Positions 32,257 to 40,055 of a DNA stretch of 64,000 bases are shown here, in pieces. Position 1 is the stretch's first letter. Each line of letters starts with the position of its first letter. This stretch comes from Pararhodobacter marinus. Its GTDB lineage: Bacteria > Pseudomonadota > Alphaproteobacteria > Rhodobacterales > Rhodobacteraceae. The position numbers and the translations under genes are program-made. The DNA lies in assembly GCF_003122215.1 (NCBI RefSeq), contig NZ_QEYD01000004.1, positions 310,001 through 374,000 of the forward strand, written 5' to 3'. Below the pieces are notes generated by a model. That model saw only the letters and a program-made list of their open reading frames with translations, was not told where the DNA came from and made no database searches.

Positions 32257-34412
32257 ACCACCCGCAAGGCCGGGCCGTCGCCGGCGTCGCGCAGATGCCC
32301 GATGCAGGCGGCATGATAGCCGGCCTCGCCCAGTTCCTGCAGCATTGCTTCGACGCGCGCCTCCGGCACGGCGGCCAGCAAGCCCCCCGCCGTCTGCGGA
32401 TCGAAGAGCAAGCCCGCCCGCGCGCTTGAGGGCGCGGCGATCCGGCCCAACAATGCCGCGCGGTTCGCGGGCATGATGGTCGAGGCCACGCCCGCCTCGG
32501 CCATCGCCAGCGCGCCGTCAAAAAGCGGGATCCGGTCCAGCGCGATCTCGGCCCCCAGCCCGCTTGCGCGCAGCATCTCGTCCAGATGCCCGGCCAGCCC
32601 GAAGCCGGTCACATCCGTCATTGCGCGCGCATCGCGCGACAGGATGGCCGAGGCCCGGCCCTGCGGCTGCGTCAGGAACGGCCAGAGCGCGGCAATCGCC
32701 CGGCCCGGCGCCTTTTTTTGCATCTCGGCGGCCAGCAATGTGCCCGATCCGATGGGCTTGGTCAGCACCAGCGCGTCGCCGGGTTGCCCGCCGCCCTTGG
32801 TCAACACCCGTTCCCCCGCCAGCCCGGTGACGGTAAGCCCGATCGTCAGCTCGGCCCCCTGCGTCGTGTGCCCGCCCGCCAGATCGGCGCCGGCTTCGGC
32901 GAGGACCTCGGTCATCCCGGCCATGATCTCGGCCAGCGTCCGCTCTTGCAGCGGTTCGGACAGGCGCGGCAGGATCAGCATCGCCAGCGCCGCCTGCGGC
33001 GTGGCCCCCATCGCCCAGACATCCCCCAGAGCATGCACGCTGGCGATCTTCGCCATCAGCCACGGATCGTCCGTCACCGCGCGCAGATGGTCCGTCGCGA
33101 TCACCTGCCGCGCGCCGTTGATCCGCAGCACCGCCGCATCGTCGCCGACACCCTGCTCCAGTGCGCCGCCCCGGGGCAGAGACGCCAGCGCGTGGCGCAG
33201 CGCATCGGGGCCGACCTTCGCGCCGCAACCGCCGCACAGGGGCTTGACGCCCACAAGCTCGGCCAGACCTTGCGTATGGTGTCGGGGAAGGGGGGCGGTT
33301 TCCATCTCGGGCAGCGCGTGAAACATCCGCATGAATTTGCGGTCGATCCGCGTCTTCAGCCGCCACATGGCCCGCCCGGCCAGCGGCAGCCCCCATTTGT
33401 CGGCCAGCGCGGACTTGCCGCCCAGCGAGATCAGCTTGAGATAATCGCGCTGCGGCCGGTAGGGACGCATCGCCCCGCCGGACAAGGCCGCGCGCAGGTT
33501 GTGGTGCAGGTAGGGCGCCTGCCGCACGGCAAAGACCCCGGCTTTCGGGCGCGGGCTTTCCGTCATATGCGCGCAATCGCCGACCGCGAAGATCTCGGGA
33601 TGCGAGACCGAGCGCAGCGTCGGATCGACCGACACGTAGCCCTCGTGCAGCGCCAGCCCGGTATCCGCCAGCCAGTCCTGCGGACGGCTTCCCGCCGCGC
33701 CCAGCGTGAAATCCGAGCGCAGGCTGCGCCCGTCGGACAGCGCGACGGCACCGGCTTCGACCCGCACGGCCTCGGTTCGTTCGATCAGCGCGATGTCCCG
33801 CGCGCCGAGAAGCGCCAGCAGCCGCGCCCGCGCCCGCTTGCCCATATGCGGCAGCGCGACCGAGCGGTCGATCACGGTGATCTGGGCGCCCGGCAGCCGG
33901 TGCTTCATCGCCAGCGCCAGTTCGATCCCGCCGACCCCGGCCCCCAGAACGGTGATGCGGGGCGCGTCGGGCGCATCGTGCAGGAAGGCGTCCCAGCGCG
34001 CGGCATAGGCGGCGAGCGGTTTCGCGGCGACGGCGTGCTCGGCGAAACCCGGCAGGGCGGGCAGGTCCGAGGTGATCCCGATATCGACCGACAGCACGTC
34101 ATAGCGGACCGGCGGCCGCCCCGGTATCAGGACCTGCCTTGCCGCCGGGTCGAGGCCCGCGGCGCGCCCCAGAATCAGCCGCGCCCCCGCGTGCCGCGCC
34201 AGCGCGACCAGATCCATCTCCAGCGCCGCGCGGTCGAAATGCCCGGCGATCAGGCCTGGCAACATGCCGGTATAGGGCGCGGTCGGATTGGGGTCGATCA
34301 GCGTCAGCCGCGCCCCGGCCAGCGGGTTCATGGCCCAGCGCAAGAGCACCAGCGCATGCGCATGGCCGCCGCCGATCAGCACGAGGTCTCGGGTCTGGGG
34401 CAGGGTTTGCAT
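32253..34412 (-). CDS. selD: fusion of NDH-2-like FAD/NAD(P) oxidoreductase and selenide, water dikinase (SelD)
   Basis: A 719-residue two-domain protein. Residues 1 to about 380 form a pyridine nucleotide-disulfide oxidoreductase (GGGHAH at 14-19, LGAGVGGIE near 155, FAVGDCAH near 274). From about 388 the SelD domain begins with LCGGCGAKVG; C395 and K398 align with E. coli Cys17 and Lys20, while the second cysteine of that motif is Ala. GDDAAV, AMGATPQAA and AGGHTTQGAELT are further SelD motifs. SelD makes selenophosphate from selenide and ATP; the fused flavoprotein may reduce a selenium compound or pass electrons. ATG 34412 follows GGAGGT. No selA, selB, selU or tRNA-Sec gene is in the window, so the selenium end use is unknown. 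Confidence 0.92.
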   Translation of the reverse strand: MQTLPQTRDLVLIGGGHAHALVLLRWAMNPLAGARLTLIDPNPTAPYTGMLPGLIAGHFDRAALEMDLVALARHAGARLILGRAAGLDPAARQVLIPGRPPVRYDVLSVDIGITSDLPALPGFAEHAVAAKPLAAYAARWDAFLHDAPDAPRITVLGAGVGGIELALAMKHRLPGAQITVIDRSVALPHMGKRARARLLALLGARDIALIERTEAVRVEAGAVALSDGRSLRSDFTLGAAGSRPQDWLADTGLALHEGYVSVDPTLRSVSHPEIFAVGDCAHMTESPRPKAGVFAVRQAPYLHHNLRAALSGGAMRPYRPQRDYLKLISLGGKSALADKWGLPLAGRAMWRLKTRIDRKFMRMFHALPEMETAPLPRHHTQGLAELVGVKPLCGGCGAKVGPDALRHALASLPRGGALEQGVGDDAAVLRINGARQVIATDHLRAVTDDPWLMAKIASVHALGDVWAMGATPQAALAMLILPRLSEPLQERTLAEIMAGMTEVLAEAGADLAGGHTTQGAELTIGLTVTGLAGERVLTKGGGQPGDALVLTKPIGSGTLLAAEMQKKAPGRAIAALWPFLTQPQGRASAILSRDARAMTDVTGFGLAGHLDEMLRASGLGAEIALDRIPLFDGALAMAEAGVASTIMPANRAALLGRIAAPSSARAGLLFDPQTAGGLLAAVPEARVEAMLQELGEAGYHAACIGHLRDAGDGPALRVV

Positions 34413-34592
34413 GGCACCTCCGGTCATTTCCCAGATGTAGCCGCAGATCCCCGCCCGGGCGAGGCGGCAAAGCGCCCGCGCGGCGTTTTCCGCGCCGGTC
34501 CACTTCGGGTGGATTTCCCTCTTGACGCTGTTCGAGGGCTGGCCTAGGAAGCCGCCAGCCACCGGGGCCGCGCCCCGACCGATCGGCATCGG

Positions 34593-34669
34593 GGCGGAGT
34601 AGCTCAGTTGGTTAGAGCAGCGGAATCATAATCCGCGTGTCGGGGGTTCAAGTCCCTCCTCCGCTACCA
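34593..34669 (+). tRNA. tRNA-Met (anticodon CAT)
   Basis: A 77-base cloverleaf with encoded CCA. Acceptor arms GGCGGAG (34593-34599) and CTCCGCT (34659-34665) pair with one G-T; the anticodon loop ATCATAA carries CAT; the T loop is TTCAAGT. The anticodon stem sequence and D loop match elongator tRNA-Met of alphaproteobacteria rather than the initiator, which would have a C-A mismatch at the first pair and three G-C pairs in the anticodon stem. A lysidine-type tRNA-Ile(CAT) is less likely. Confidence 0.93.
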
Positions 34670-34817
34670 TCCTTTCCCCCGGGTTTCCCTGTTTTAATGA
34701 CGTCGCCGCCAGCGGTGCGGTTTTGCGTGACCCGCGTTGCAAACACGGTGCGTGTCGCGGACGGGCCGCGCGCGGTCGTAGTTTCGATTGACCCGTGCCG
34801 CGTCGTCGGGCATCAAG

Positions 34818-35003
34818 CAGGCGTGATCGGTTCCGCCACCCATGACGGCGGAGGCAAGAGGGAATGCGGTGCGACCTGCCAGCCAGGTCAAAGCCGCAGC
34901 TGTCCCCGCAACTGTGAGCGGCAAGCCCGGCTGACGATGCCACTGGAGCAATCCGGGAAGGCCAGTCAGGGCGTCCGAGCCGCGAGCCAGGAGACCTGCC
35001 GGG
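34818..35003 (+). promoter_or_regulatory. cobalamin (B12) riboswitch
   Basis: The conserved boxes of the adenosylcobalamin riboswitch occur in order: GGGAATGCGGTGCG (34860-34873), CCCCGCAACTG (34904-34914), GCCACTGG (34939-34946) and the B12 box AGCCAGGAGACCTGCC (34985-35000). Outer GCAGG (34818-34822) can pair with CCTGC (34995-34999) as the closing stem; the exact 5' edge is uncertain. Downstream hairpins at 35009-35024 and 35034-35052 may form the expression platform. It heads the cobalt transporter operon starting at 35149 and should switch it off when B12 is plentiful. Confidence 0.95.
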
Positions 35004-35148
35004 CACACGCATCCTGAGGGATGCCTGCAACTGGACGCCGGGGAAAAGCGTCTGGCATGGGCATGTCCCGCCAGGGGCCGTCCTCGCCAAACTCCCCGTC
35101 CGTCTCTCCCCGTCCGGCGCCCTGCCGGCGGACAGACAGAGGACGAAA

Positions 35149-35940
35149 ATGAAACTGTACACCACTCTCATGGCCGCCACGGCCGCAACGTTGCTGCCGC
35201 TTTCGGCGTCGGCGCATTTCCAGCTGATCTATACGCCCGAGGCCGTGGTCGAAAGCACCGGCGAACTGCCCGTGAAGCTGATCTTCTGGCACCCGCTGGA
35301 CAACGGTCACGTCATGGACATGGCGACCCCGCGCGAATTCTACATGGTCCATAACGGCGAACGGACGGATCTTCTGGACACGCTTTCGGCGGTCGATTTT
35401 CAGGGGGCCGAGAACAGCGGCGCCGCCTTTCGCGGCTCGGTGCCGATCCGGCGGTCGGGCGATTACGTGCTGGTGACGGTGCCCGAGCCGTATCACGAGG
35501 AATCGGAAGACATCTACATCCAGCAAATCACCCGCGTCTTCCTGAACCGCAACGGGCTGCCGACCGACTGGCCCGACGTGATGGGCCTGCCCGCAGAGAT
35601 CCAGCCGCTGAACCGCCCCTATAACGTGCTGGCAGGGTCCACCTTCACGGGGCGTGTGCTGTCCGAAGGCGAACCCGTCGCCGGCGCCGAGATCGAGATC
35701 GAATACATGGCGTCCGAACCCGACATGGACAGCGCGGCGACGACGGAGCCCACGGTGACCCCGCCCGCCGGCGGCACGCTGGTCGCCCTGAGCGACGCCA
35801 ACGGCTATTTCACCTTCGGCATTCCGCGCGCCGGGTGGTGGGGCTTCGCCGCGCTGGGCGTCGGCCCCGAGACCGAGCATGATGGCAAGGAACTGTCCCA
35901 GGACGCCGTGATCTGGATTCACGCGACCGAGCTGGAGTAA
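35149..35940 (+). CDS. DUF4198 periplasmic component of a cobalt/nickel ECF transporter (NikK-type)
   Basis: A 263-residue secreted protein with a signal peptide (MKLYTTLMAATAATLLPLS) cleaved probably after ASA, leaving His as the first mature residue (HFQLIY). The body matches DUF4198, and the pattern of beta strands near 170-235 suggests a carboxypeptidase-regulatory-like domain. DUF4198 proteins are the K component of Nik-type ECF importers. It lies directly behind the B12 riboswitch and four bases before cbiM, so cobalt is the likely metal. The probable role is periplasmic metal capture or gating; biochemical evidence for the family is thin. Confidence 0.85.
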   Translation: MKLYTTLMAATAATLLPLSASAHFQLIYTPEAVVESTGELPVKLIFWHPLDNGHVMDMATPREFYMVHNGERTDLLDTLSAVDFQGAENSGAAFRGSVPIRRSGDYVLVTVPEPYHEESEDIYIQQITRVFLNRNGLPTDWPDVMGLPAEIQPLNRPYNVLAGSTFTGRVLSEGEPVAGAEIEIEYMASEPDMDSAATTEPTVTPPAGGTLVALSDANGYFTFGIPRAGWWGFAALGVGPETEHDGKELSQDAVIWIHATELE

Positions 35941-35944
35941 GGGC

Positions 35945-36562
35945 ATGCATATCGTCGACGGCGCGCTTGCGAATCCGGTGGTGATCGGCGGGGCCGTACT
36001 GGCTGCCGGTGGCATCGCCATGGGGCTGAGGTCCCTGACGCTGGAGAAAATACCGGCGGCGGGTGTGCTGTCGGCCAGCTTCTTCGTGGCCTCGCTGATC
36101 CATGTTCCGATCGGCCCGTCCTCGGTGCATCTGATCCTCAACGGTCTGGCCGGGCTGGTGCTTGGCTGGGCCGCTTTCCCGGCGCTGTTCGTGGGGCTTC
36201 TGCTGCAGGCGGTGTTCTTCGGTTTCGGGGGGCTGACGGTGTTGGGGATCAATACCCTCAACATCGCGCTGCCCGCCGTTCTCTCGGGCCTGATGCTCGG
36301 CCCGCTGATCGCCCGCTCGTCGCCCGTGACCGGCGCCGTCTGGGCCGGGATCGGCGGCGCCTTCGCCATCGGCGCGACAACCCTGATGGTCGCGGCCTCG
36401 CTGATGCTGTCGGGCGACGAATTCGTGCCCGCGGCGCAATTCGTCTTTGTCGCGCATATCCCTGTCATGGTGATCGAGGCCCTGCTGACCGCCGCCGCCG
36501 TCTATCTTGCGCGGCAGGTCAAACCCGATCTGTTCAACGCGCTGCAGGGGGCGCGGCCATGA
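35945..36562 (+). CDS. cbiM: cobalt transporter substrate-specific membrane component CbiM
   Basis: A 205-residue membrane protein beginning MHIVDGAL, whose His2 is the metal-binding residue of CbiM/NikM proteins. The LIHVPIGPSSVHLILNGLAG and AVFFGFGGLTVLGINTLNI stretches are family hallmarks, and six to seven helices are evident. It is the S component that binds the metal in an ECF (group I) importer. It overlaps the following L-type gene by ATGA. B12-riboswitch control favours cobalt over nickel. Confidence 0.95.
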   Translation: MHIVDGALANPVVIGGAVLAAGGIAMGLRSLTLEKIPAAGVLSASFFVASLIHVPIGPSSVHLILNGLAGLVLGWAAFPALFVGLLLQAVFFGFGGLTVLGINTLNIALPAVLSGLMLGPLIARSSPVTGAVWAGIGGAFAIGATTLMVAASLMLSGDEFVPAAQFVFVAHIPVMVIEALLTAAAVYLARQVKPDLFNALQGARP

Positions 36563-37140
36563 TGCGCGCCCTGATCGTGACGCTGGTGCTGCTGATGCCG
36601 CTTCCGGCTTTCGCGCATAACGTGATCGCGTCGGTCTTTCCGTCGGGCAGCGCCATCGAGGGCGAGATCGGTTTTTCCAACGGCGAGATGGCGACCGGGC
36701 AAGTGGTCGAGGTTTTCGATCAGACCGGCACCAAGCTGGGCGAGACCGTGACCGATGGCGACGGCTTCTTCCTGTATACCCCGACCGCGCCGGTGACCCA
36801 TGTCTTCCGCGCCAATCTTGGCGCCGGGCATGTGGCCGAGATGGCCATGCCGGCGGACGAGGTCGCGGCGATCCTGGGGGTTGCGGCCCCCGAGGCCGCG
36901 CAACCCGCCACTGCGCTTGCCGGGCCCGCCGCAGGGCAACTTGCCGCGGCCTCGCTGACGCAGGAAGAACGGCAAGCCATTGCCGAGATCGTCCGCACCG
37001 AAATGCGCCCCCTGCGGCAGGAGATCACCGCCTACAGGAACCATAACGACCTGCAGACGATTCTGGGCGGGATCGGCTATATCGCAGGGTTGTTCGGGCT
37101 GGGCTTCTACCTTGCCGCCCGCCGCCGGCTGGCGGCCTGA
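36559..37140 (+). CDS. CbiL/NikL-type accessory component of the cobalt ECF transporter
   Basis: A 193-residue protein with an N-terminal signal (MMRALIVTLVLLMPLPAFA) probably cleaved before His20, a soluble periplasmic domain of beta character, a coiled-coil-like stretch around 135-165 (LTQEERQAIAEIVRTEM) and one C-terminal helix (ILGGIGYIAGLFGLGFYLAA). This is the topology of NikL/CbiL proteins that replace the small CbiN subunit in K-M-L-Q-O type importers. An ATG at 36562 is an equally possible start. It overlaps cbiM and is followed after two bases by cbiQ. Confidence 0.82.
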   Translation: MMRALIVTLVLLMPLPAFAHNVIASVFPSGSAIEGEIGFSNGEMATGQVVEVFDQTGTKLGETVTDGDGFFLYTPTAPVTHVFRANLGAGHVAEMAMPADEVAAILGVAAPEAAQPATALAGPAAGQLAAASLTQEERQAIAEIVRTEMRPLRQEITAYRNHNDLQTILGGIGYIAGLFGLGFYLAARRRLAA

Positions 37141-37142
37141 CC

Positions 37143-37928
37143 GTGGCGCATATCCTCTCGCCCCGGCGCGCGGCGCTTGCGCAAGGTGACGAAGGCGCAG
37201 GCTGGCTCGACCGCATCGACCCGCGCAGCCGGATCCTGGGGGCGAGCCTGTTTGCCGTGGCGGTGGTCGCCTGTTCCCGGCTCGAGGTGCTGGGGCTGGC
37301 CTTTGCCTGTTCGCTGGCGCTGCTTCTGGCCGCGCGGCTGCCCATCCGTCCGACCCTGAAGCGCATGGCCGCGATGGACGGCTTCATCCTGTTCATGCTG
37401 GTGCTGCTGCCCTTCACCGTGCCGGGCGAGGCGATTGTCACCCTCTGGGGTTTCACGGCCAGCTGGCAGGGCCTGGCGCGGGCTGTCGAGATCGCGCTCA
37501 CCGCGAATGCCGTCGTTCTGGCGCTGATGGTGCTGGTGGGCACGATGGAGCCGGTGACGCTGGGCCATGCCCTGCACGCGCTGAAGATGCCCGAGCGGCT
37601 GGTACATCTGCTGATGTTCTCGATCCGCTATATCGGCACCCTGCGCGAGGAATATCTGCGGCTGCGAGTGGCGATGAAGATCCGGGGCTTCAGGCCGCGC
37701 ACGAACTGGCACACCTATCGCAGCTATGGCTATCTGGTCGGCATGATGCTGGTGCGCGCGGTGGAACGCTCGGAACGCATTCTCGGCGCGATGAAATGCC
37801 GGGGCTTTTCGGGCCGGATCACGATGCTGCACAGCTTTCGCCTGACGCGGGCGGATCTTGCCTTCGGTGCCGGACTGTGCGGAACTCTGGCCGTGCTGCT
37901 GCTTCTGGAGTTCGGCCCGTGGCCCTGA
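37143..37928 (+). CDS. cbiQ: cobalt ECF transporter T component CbiQ
   Basis: A 261-residue energy-coupling membrane protein with four to five hydrophobic helices. The coupling-helix Ala-Arg-Gly type motifs, here AMKIRGFRP and AMKCRGFSG, contact the ATPase. The start is GTG 37143, two bases after the preceding stop. It links the S component CbiM to the ATPase CbiO, whose GTG start lies inside its last codons. Confidence 0.93.
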   Translation: MAHILSPRRAALAQGDEGAGWLDRIDPRSRILGASLFAVAVVACSRLEVLGLAFACSLALLLAARLPIRPTLKRMAAMDGFILFMLVLLPFTVPGEAIVTLWGFTASWQGLARAVEIALTANAVVLALMVLVGTMEPVTLGHALHALKMPERLVHLLMFSIRYIGTLREEYLRLRVAMKIRGFRPRTNWHTYRSYGYLVGMMLVRAVERSERILGAMKCRGFSGRITMLHSFRLTRADLAFGAGLCGTLAVLLLLEFGPWP

Positions 37929-38575
37929 TCGCGCTATCGGACATCCATTTCGCCTATCCCGGGGCGGACCCCATCCTGCGCGGCGCCTCGCTGAACCTGC
38001 GCGCGGGCGAGCGGCTGTCTGTCACCGGGCCCAACGGCGCGGGCAAATCGACGCTTCTGAAAATGATCGTGGGGCTTCTGACCCCGCAGGCCGGCCGGAT
38101 CGAGATCTTCGGGCAAGAGCGCCGCAGCGAGGCCGATTTCGGGCCGGTCCGCACGCGCGTGGGGCTTGTGTTCCAGGATGCCGACGATCAGCTTTTCTGC
38201 CCGACCGTGGCCGAGGATATCGCTTTCGGTCCGCTCAATCTGGGCAAGACGCGGGATGAGGCGCTGGACATCGTCGACGCGGTTCTGGCGCGGCTTCAGC
38301 TTTCGCATCTGCGCGACCGCATCACGCATCACCTGTCCGGCGGCGAAAAGCGGCTGGTGACACTGGCCACCGTGCTGGCAATGGAGCCCGAGATCCTGCT
38401 TCTGGACGAGCCCACCAACGCGCTCGACACGGAAAACTGGACGCGGCTTGTGGCGATCGTCAACGAGCTGCCTCAGGCGATGCTGCTGGTCAGCCACGAC
38501 CCCGCCTTTCGTCAGGCCGTCGCGCCGCGATCCCTGCACCTGACGGACGGGCTGCTGATGCCGGTCCCGGGCTGA
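37919..38575 (+). CDS. cbiO: cobalt ECF transporter ATPase CbiO
   Basis: A 218-residue ABC ATPase with Walker A GPNGAGKST, Q-loop FQDADDQLF, signature LSGGEKRLV, Walker B ILLLDEPTN and switch His in LLVSHD. I place the start at GTG 37919, ten bases inside cbiQ, since the ABC fold begins at ALIALSDIHFAYPG; no ATG is suitably placed. At 218 residues it is shorter than many CbiO proteins (about 270), lacking the C-terminal extension. It is the last gene of the B12-controlled operon; a small hairpin at 38578-38591 followed by CTTTG may end transcription. Confidence 0.93.
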   Translation: MALIALSDIHFAYPGADPILRGASLNLRAGERLSVTGPNGAGKSTLLKMIVGLLTPQAGRIEIFGQERRSEADFGPVRTRVGLVFQDADDQLFCPTVAEDIAFGPLNLGKTRDEALDIVDAVLARLQLSHLRDRITHHLSGGEKRLVTLATVLAMEPEILLLDEPTNALDTENWTRLVAIVNELPQAMLLVSHDPAFRQAVAPRSLHLTDGLLMPVPG

Positions 38576-38625
38576 GTGCCGCCAATGCGGCCTTTGTCAG
38601 CGCGGGCTGTTACAGCGCCGGGCTG

Positions 38626-39330
38626 TCACCGCGCCGGACTGACCCCGGGAATGTCGACAGTGCCGAACACCCGGCCCGAGGGGCGGCCCGTCAGCGATCC
38701 GCCCGGCGGCTCTTCCGAAACGCCCAGCGTCAGGACGCCCTGAACGGCGGCGATCTCGGGCGGCAGGCGAAGCCGCACGTTGTCGCCCGCGGGCCACAGG
38801 CCCACGGATTGCGCGGGCTCATCGGGGCCATGCGCCCAGACCTGCAGGATGCGCCCCTCCGGCGCGGCGCCTGCCGTGCGCGCCAGAAGAACCTCGCTCG
38901 ATTGCATGTCGACCAGCGCGACCACGCGGAAATCGCCCTCGACCGACACGATTTCGGCCGGGTACAGGCGCGACGGCGCGCCGGGATCGGCCGGCCGGAA
39001 GGCCACCACCGCAAGCGCCAGAGCCGCCGCCGCGGCGCCGCCCGCAAGGGTCTGCCACAGGCCCAGACGCTGCCAGAACGGCGCCTTGCGCGGGCGGGGG
39101 AAAATCCGCTCCATCACCGCCGCGCGGACCGGGGCCGGGACGGGGACCGGATCGAAGTCGGCCATGGAGGCAAGCCGCCCCTCCCATACCGCGACCTGCG
39201 CCGCGAAGGCCGGATCGTCGGAAACCCGGCTGCGCGCGGCGCGCCGTTCCTCGCCGTCGAGCAGGCCCATCGCGTATTCGGCGGCAAGCAGCGCGTCCTC
39301 GGGCAGGGTGTCTTCGGGACGCTCGCTCAT
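38626..39330 (-). CDS. anti-sigma factor, RskA type
   Basis: A 234-residue membrane-anchored anti-sigma factor. The N-terminal cytoplasmic part (AAEYAMGLLDGEERRAA...) matches the anti-sigma domain without the zinc-binding HxxxCxxC motif, one helix follows at about 93-112 (LAGGAAAAALALAVVAF), and the C-terminal periplasmic RskA domain ends with GRVFGTVDIPG. The start ATG 39330 overlaps the sigma factor stop by four bases, so the pair is co-translated. It should hold the sigma factor inactive until a periplasmic signal triggers release, typically by proteolysis in RskA systems. Confidence 0.92.
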   Translation of the reverse strand: MSERPEDTLPEDALLAAEYAMGLLDGEERRAARSRVSDDPAFAAQVAVWEGRLASMADFDPVPVPAPVRAAVMERIFPRPRKAPFWQRLGLWQTLAGGAAAAALALAVVAFRPADPGAPSRLYPAEIVSVEGDFRVVALVDMQSSEVLLARTAGAAPEGRILQVWAHGPDEPAQSVGLWPAGDNVRLRLPPEIAAVQGVLTLGVSEEPPGGSLTGRPSGRVFGTVDIPGVSPAR

Positions 39331-39947
39331 CGGGATACGCATTCCTTCAGCGCCATCAGCCCGCGCCGCAGCCATGTCCGCATCGTGTTCAGCGGAATGC
39401 CCGCGCGCTCGGCAAGGTCGGCGTAGCTCAGGCCGTCCAGATACGCGCCGGTGATCGCGCGGCGCCGCTCTTCGCCCAGTTCGTCCAGACAGGCCGAGAT
39501 GCGCCCGGCCTCGGCGCGCGCCAGGATGGCGGTTTCGGGGTTTGATCCCGGGGCGGGGTGGATATCGTGATATTCGGTCACATCGCGGCCGCTGCGCTGC
39601 GCGCGCAGCCGGTCGATGGCGGTGTTGCGCGTGATCGTGATCAGCCATGTCATCGGCGAATGGCCGGTGACGCGGTAGCGCCCGGCATGCGTCCAGATCT
39701 TCACATAGGCATCCTGCATCGCGTCCTCGGCGGCATGTCCCTGTCCAAGGATACGACAGCACACGGCGTAAAGTTTCTGACTGGTGGCATCATAGATCGC
39801 CTCGAACGCGCCTCTGTCCCCGAGCGACGCACGGGCGATCAGGTCCTCAAGCATCGCCTGCGGCGCCGAAAGCGCGGTTTCCGCCTCGGGTTTCGGAGGC
39901 GTTCCGCCGCGGGACGTATCGTCTTTCAGGGTATCGATAAGGGTCAC
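39327..39947 (-). CDS. ECF-family RNA polymerase sigma factor
   Basis: An ECF sigma factor with region 2 (AFEAIYDATSQKLYAVCCRIL through NTAIDRLRAQ) and region 4 (YADLAERAGIPLNTMRTWLRRG). The start is uncertain: the frame is open to a TTG at 40037, a GTG at 39947 gives 206 residues, and an ATG at 39854 gives 175, the usual ECF core length; none has a strong ribosome site. It is coupled to the RskA-type anti-sigma gene by an ATGA overlap and is divergent from the DUF4394 gene, which is probably a target of this sigma factor. Confidence 0.9.
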   Translation of the reverse strand: MTLIDTLKDDTSRGGTPPKPEAETALSAPQAMLEDLIARASLGDRGAFEAIYDATSQKLYAVCCRILGQGHAAEDAMQDAYVKIWTHAGRYRVTGHSPMTWLITITRNTAIDRLRAQRSGRDVTEYHDIHPAPGSNPETAILARAEAGRISACLDELGEERRRAITGAYLDGLSYADLAERAGIPLNTMRTWLRRGLMALKECVSR

Positions 39948-39971
39948 CGTCAAAAAAAAATCGGGCGCGCT

Positions 39972-39996
39972 GAAACTCTGCGGCTGTCCGCGCCGT
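39972..39996 (+). promoter_or_regulatory. possible ECF-type promoter before the DUF4394 gene
   Basis: GAAAC (39972-39976) followed after 17 bases by CGT (39994-39996) resembles the GAAC...CGT pattern of ECF-dependent promoters, 60 bases ahead of the DUF4394 start. The match is short and could be chance. Confidence 0.3.
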
Positions 39997-40055
39997 GGTT
40001 GGGGATGAATTGGCCCGCAGCCCGCGGTCCAATGCAACCAAAAAGGACGTTATCG

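Noticed and set aside
32586-34547. 653-codon open frame opposite the selD fusion
   Set aside because: Low-complexity Arg/Gln/Gly-rich translation with no domain; shadow of selD.
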